The notes under the pieces are model-generated. The model did not search any database, was not told where the DNA came from, and saw only the letters and a list, made by a program, of their open reading frames with translations. Position numbers and translations under genes: made by a program. From the NCBI GenBank assembly GCA_002773575.1, contig PFAT01000039.1:1448-9619 (forward strand): 8,172 nucleotides of DNA, in the 5' to 3' direction. Shown here piece after piece: positions 5,640 through 8,172 of this stretch (position 1 is its first letter; each line of letters opens with the position of its first letter). Source of the stretch: Candidatus Falkowbacteria bacterium CG10_big_fil_rev_8_21_14_0_10_44_15. GTDB taxonomy: Bacteria; Patescibacteriota; Patescibacteriia; Patescibacteriales; XYC2-FULL-47-12.

Positions 5640-5667
5640 TTGACAAAATTTACCGGAATAATATACT
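5640..5667 (+). promoter_or_regulatory. sigma-70-type promoter of the zinc-ribbon gene
   Basis: TTGACA (5640-5645), 16-base spacer, TATACT (5662-5667). It is divergent from the nagB promoter, with only 15 bases between the two -35 elements, so the two could be affected by a shared regulator. The transcript would have a leader of about 50 AT-rich bases. Confidence 0.7.
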
Positions 5668-5723
5668 TAAAAAATTAACGAGCGTTCATTCTTATAAATT
5701 TTTTATTTGAGAAGGAGAAAACC

Positions 5724-5918
5724 ATGGGCGCACCTGTTGAAGTTAAAACGACCAGCACGGAAAAAAATTTTGATTCGCCAGGCTTGCCAATAGCGTCTAT
5801 TACGGAAGACGGTACTATTCGTTGCCCGCATCCGAATTGCAAAAAATGGATGCGAGCCGATAAAACAGGAATCGTACCCTGCCGTTACTGTAAAAAAGAA
5901 TTTATAGCCACAATTTAA
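5724..5918 (+). CDS. small zinc-ribbon protein of unknown function
   Basis: A 64-residue protein, the only clear protein-coding gene on this strand. Residues 1-28 are polar and probably flexible. Residues 29-61 form a compact zinc ribbon: C34-x4-C39 and C53-x2-C56, each knuckle followed by lysines (NCKKW, YCKKEF), with H36 as a spare ligand. There is no signal peptide or membrane segment. AAGGAG (5712-5717) lies 6 bases before the ATG, and a good promoter sits 56 bases upstream, so it looks well expressed. Similar short zinc ribbons occur in nucleic-acid-binding and ribosome-associated proteins, but I do not recognise a named family. It is a single-gene transcript with an unusually structured end (5930-6049). 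Confidence 0.85.
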   Translation: MGAPVEVKTTSTEKNFDSPGLPIASITEDGTIRCPHPNCKKWMRADKTGIVPCRYCKKEFIATI

Positions 5919-5929
5919 GCTGCTCTTTT

Positions 5930-5963
5930 GCGCCGCTGCGCCCCTTTAGCCAGCGGGGGGCGC
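5930..5963 (+). other. GC-rich hairpin downstream of the zinc-ribbon gene, alternative folds
   Basis: GCGCCCC (5938-5944) pairs perfectly with GGGGCGC (5957-5963). Alternatively GCGCC plus GCTG (5930-5938) pairs with CAGC and GGCGC (5951-5954, 5959-5963) around a four-G bulge. The two folds exclude each other. No T-tract follows, so it is not a terminator by itself. It stands out in an otherwise AT-rich spacer. Confidence 0.5.
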
Positions 5964-5970
5964 TCCTCCT

Positions 5971-6049
5971 AGCCCCAGCCAACGCTACTGCTTATCTCCC
6001 TGTCTAAAGCAAGTAGTCTGGCTGGGGCTTATTATTTTTTATAATTTTT
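5971..6049 (+). terminator. large intrinsic terminator of the zinc-ribbon transcript
   Basis: AGCCCCAGCC (5971-5980) and GGCTGGGGCT (6020-6029) form a perfect 10-base GC-rich stem. Inside it, CTACTGCTT (5985-5993) pairs with AAGC and AGTAG (6007-6016) with one bulged A, leaving a 13-base loop. A TATTATTTTTTATAATTTTT tract follows. The double stem is larger than a terminator needs, so it may also protect the RNA or form a small stable RNA. Confidence 0.8.
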
Positions 6050-6052
6050 ATG

Positions 6053-6081
6053 TTGACTTAGCCCGTTCTTTTCGTTATTAT
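6053..6081 (+). promoter_or_regulatory. promoter of the tRNA-Glu gene
   Basis: TTGACT (6053-6058), 17-base spacer, TATTAT (6076-6081). Each hexamer matches the consensus at five of six bases. Transcription would begin near 6088, giving an 18-base leader before the mature tRNA. Confidence 0.75.
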
Positions 6082-6105
6082 GGTTTTAGTTAATAAAATT
6101 ATTTT

Positions 6106-6180
6106 GGCCCCATCGTCTATCGGTTAGGACATCAGGTTTTCATCCTGAAAAGAGGGGTTCGACTCCCCTTGGGGCTACCA
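6106..6180 (+). tRNA. tRNA-Glu (anticodon UUC), CCA encoded
   Basis: A full cloverleaf of 75 bases. The acceptor stem GGCCCCA pairs with TGGGGCT, with one G-T at the first position. The anticodon arm is TCAGG / CCTGA around the loop TTTTCAT, so the anticodon is TTC, reading GAA and GAG. The T-arm is AGGGG-TTCGACT-CCCCT. The discriminator A is followed by an encoded CCA. It stands alone with its own promoter and terminator. Confidence 0.97.
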
Positions 6181-6184
6181 AAAT

Positions 6185-6213
6185 AAAAAATCTCCGTTAA
6201 TCGGAGATTTTTT
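6185..6213. terminator. bidirectional intrinsic terminator between the tRNA and smc
   Basis: AAAAAATCTCCG (6185-6196) and CGGAGATTTTTT (6202-6213) are perfect reverse complements around TTAAT. Both strands end in a run of six T after the stem, so it can stop the rightward tRNA transcript and the leftward smc transcript. It begins 4 bases after the tRNA CCA. Confidence 0.9.
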
Positions 6214-6249
6214 ATTTTATATTTTACCTTATTCCTTAACGCTAACTTC

Positions 6250-8172
6250 TTACTTCTTACTTGCCGTTGCTTCCTCTACCTTCAAACTTAAAAGCTGCGA
6301 AACTCCGTCTGCGCCCATCGTTACGCCGTAAATAATATCGGCTTTGTACATAATGGAGCGGTTGTGGGTAATGACGATAAACTGCGTTTTATGGACTAAT
6401 TCTTCTAAAATATCCCCTAGACGGCCGGAGTTGGCTTCGTCCAAAGCCGCATCCACTTCATCTAAAATAACAAAGGGGGAAGGATTAACGGAGATAATGG
6501 CGCAAATCAGCGCAATCGCCGTTAAGGCGCGCTCGCCGCCGGAAAGCATTGAGATGCTTTTTATTTTTTTACCCGGCGGAGTGGCTTCAATTTCAATGCC
6601 GGTCATTATTTGTTTTGCCTGCCGCAAAATTATTTTGTTTGCTTTTTTCCGGCCTTCCGCCGCGGCATCGTCCGCCTCCTCTTCGTCTTCAGCCCCGGTC
6701 TGCTCTTTGGATTCAGCCGCTTTCAGGTCTTCCATTATTTTAATCAATTTAGCGCTTCCTCCCCTAAAAAGCACTTTAAAATATTTTTCAAAATGGCTGG
6801 CGATTTCGGAAAACGCTTTGTCAAATTTAACGGCAATGGTTTTATCTAACTCCGCCACGACTTTAGTTAAACTGTTAATTCCACTCTCTAAATCTTCCGT
6901 CTGGTTAGATAAAAATTCAAAGCGCGTTTTTGTTTCCTCATATTCTTTTTTTACTTCCGGGTCAATGCCGCCGATAAGTTCCCGCTGGCGCTTTAATTTT
7001 TGAATTTCCGCCGCCGCGCCGTCTTTATCCAAATTATGATCAACCCCGCCGGCGTCAATGACGGCGCGCAAATTACCGGTTTCGTTGCGGACTTCGTTTT
7101 CCAAATCCTCCAGCTTCGTTTCCACCCGCGCTTTGGCTATTTTTATTTCGTTCAGTTGAGCGGCGTTCGCGTTGGCGTTGGCTTGCAGTTCCGGCAGCAG
7201 TTTCCGCAGCTTCATTAACGCTTCCTGTTCCTGCCGGCCGGCCGCCTGCAGCTCCGCCAAATTTTTTTCCGCTTTGGCTATCTCCTTATTAACCGCTTCC
7301 CATTTGGCGGCTAGCCCCAGCTCCGCGCGCTTTAATTCTCGGTTGCTTCCCTCGCCGTCCGCGTTGGTCAACTTGGCGGTTAGCTCTGTTTGTTCTCTCG
7401 CCTTGGCGGCCAGCGCTTCTCGCAAAAATTTAATTTTGGCCTGCGCGCCCTGACTTTTGCCTTGCCAAACGATATACCGCTCAACGGCCGCTTGCTTTTT
7501 CTCTTCCCCGGAAACCATTTCTTTTTTAAACCGTTCGGTTTCCGCTTCCGCCTCGCTCCGCTTGTCTTGCAACGCCTCTTTGAGCCCCTTTAATTTAGCT
7601 TGCAACAAAATCAAATGCTTGGTCGCGCCCGCGATGTCGCCCGCCTGCTCTAAACAAATAAAAATCCGCTCGTAGATATCCAACAACTCGTCTATTTCCT
7701 GCCGGGCTTTTTTGAGTAAAGCGCCCGCGGGTTGCTTTTCTCCCGCGCCGTTATTTAACTTGCCGCGCCATTCGTTAAGCGCGCGGCTGATTTGTTCTTG
7801 TTCGGTTTTTGCCGCTTGCGCCCCCGCTTCAGCTTCGGCTAAATTTATTTCCGCTTCTTTAATTTCTTTGTTTAAGCCGGCTATTTCCTGTTCCAGCCGC
7901 CCGCCTCGTTTTAACAGCCAAGCCGCGTCAGTTTTGCCCGCCCGTTCGTAACTCACGCTAAGGCGCGCCTTAACTTCGGAAAGCGCCTGAAATAAATTAT
8001 TGCGCTCGGCTTCTAATTTCCTTTTAACTTCTTCCAGCCGCCCGCGTTCGGCCTGTCCGCTCTGCCGCTCCTGCCGCTGTCCGAGCTCGCGGTTGATTTT
8101 AGCCATTTCTTTTTCTTCCTCGCGGCTAAGCCGTTCGCGCTCCACCAGCTTTTTATTGATGGCTTTCAATTC
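6250..8172 (-). CDS. smc: SMC chromosome segregation ATPase, C-terminal part, cut by the window edge
   Basis: ATPase that folds chromosomes together with ScpA and ScpB. The frame is open to the window edge; the apparent first codon (TTG at 8169) is an internal leucine. Counting from it, residues 1-148 and 202-465 are coiled coil. The C-terminal half of the ATPase head holds the signature LSGGERALTA (542-551), Walker B FVILDE (566-571), the following DAALDEAN (573-580) and the switch histidine H602 in VITHN; Walker A must lie outside the window. Between the coils (about 149-201) lies a predicted helix-turn-helix-like segment (ARQEIDELLDIYERIFICLE, then GDIAGATKHL) where a hinge might be expected; I do not find the glycine-rich SMC hinge motifs. 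Residues 479-521 are an insert rich in E, D, A and K just before GIEIEATPPGKK. Such inserts seem common in Parcubacteria-type SMC. The message ends at the bidirectional terminator. Confidence 0.95.
   Translation of the reverse strand, partial: ELKAINKKLVERERLSREEEKEMAKINRELGQRQERQSGQAERGRLEEVKRKLEAERNNLFQALSEVKARLSVSYERAGKTDAAWLLKRGGRLEQEIAGLNKEIKEAEINLAEAEAGAQAAKTEQEQISRALNEWRGKLNNGAGEKQPAGALLKKARQEIDELLDIYERIFICLEQAGDIAGATKHLILLQAKLKGLKEALQDKRSEAEAETERFKKEMVSGEEKKQAAVERYIVWQGKSQGAQAKIKFLREALAAKAREQTELTAKLTNADGEGSNRELKRAELGLAAKWEAVNKEIAKAEKNLAELQAAGRQEQEALMKLRKLLPELQANANANAAQLNEIKIAKARVETKLEDLENEVRNETGNLRAVIDAGGVDHNLDKDGAAAEIQKLKRQRELIGGIDPEVKKEYEETKTRFEFLSNQTEDLESGINSLTKVVAELDKTIAVKFDKAFSEIASHFEKYFKVLFRGGSAKLIKIMEDLKAAESKEQTGAEDEEEADDAAAEGRKKANKIILRQAKQIMTGIEIEATPPGKKIKSISMLSGGERALTAIALICAIISVNPSPFVILDEVDAALDEANSGRLGDILEELVHKTQFIVITHNRSIMYKADIIYGVTMGADGVSQLLSLKVEEATASKK

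Noticed and set aside
5569..5646. A 26-residue N-terminal extension of the NagB fusion protein
   Set aside because: It would begin upstream of the promoter -35 element, so it is not transcribed from that promoter. The NagB fold begins at the ATG at 5568.
5919..6030. SRP RNA, 6S RNA, tmRNA or RNase P RNA in the GC-rich spacer
   Set aside because: I looked for the conserved core strings of these RNAs on both strands and found none. The structure is described as hairpins and a terminator only.
6344..7003. A 219-codon open frame on the + strand
   Set aside because: It is the antisense shadow of the conserved SMC head and arm, rich in serine and leucine as expected from a reversed coiled coil.
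1..8172. CRISPR array, transposon, prophage or defence island
   Set aside because: There are no regularly spaced repeats, transposase motifs, integrase or phage structural genes; all the clear genes are housekeeping or metabolic.

Overview
This window looks like a piece of chromosome from a small-genome bacterium, probably of the Candidate Phyla Radiation (Patescibacteria, Parcubacteria-like). That assignment is an inference. It rests on the SMC ATPase, whose C-terminal head carries an acidic insert and whose arm lacks a recognisable hinge, on very AT-rich spacers, on several genes without a Shine-Dalgarno sequence, and on small scattered operons. I see no phage, transposase, CRISPR array or defence locus.

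Layout, left to right. (1) Positions 1-2357 hold an iron-sulfur assembly operon read leftward: an Rrf2/IscR-type regulator, then cysteine desulfurase (iscS), then the scaffold iscU. It has a clear promoter (TTGACA, 17-base spacer, TACAAT) whose -10 lies inside an inverted repeat that is a good candidate for IscR self-regulation. The iscU reading frame stops early, but the conserved-looking tail continues in another frame. (2) Positions 2358-4094 hold the last two steps of UMP synthesis, pyrF then pyrE, also leftward. A hairpin lies in the leader and a strong intrinsic terminator follows pyrE. PyrE carries an in-frame N-terminal zinc-ribbon-like segment, and there is a second strong ribosome binding site inside the frame at the usual PyrE start. 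(3) Positions 4096-5568 encode a fusion of glucosamine-6-phosphate deaminase with a PIG-L/LmbE-type deacetylase, read leftward from its own promoter. (4) A divergent promoter region (about 5581-5667) also drives a 64-residue zinc-ribbon protein rightward, followed by two GC-rich hairpins, the second an intrinsic terminator. (5) A tRNA-Glu(UUC) with its own promoter follows at 6106-6180, then a perfect bidirectional terminator. (6) From 6250 to the right edge is the C-terminal part of an SMC chromosome-organising ATPase, read leftward and cut by the window edge.

The Isc operon is a coherent unit: the desulfurase supplies sulfur, IscU builds the cluster, and the Rrf2 protein probably senses cluster supply through its three cysteines. 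The pyr pair converts orotate to UMP. The fused deaminase/deacetylase points to use or recycling of N-acetylglucosamine. The other genes are housekeeping neighbours with no visible functional link. The most interesting points are the broken or recoded IscU tail, the zinc-ribbon PyrE with two starts, the promoter/operator overlap of the isc operon, and the SMC without a normal hinge.
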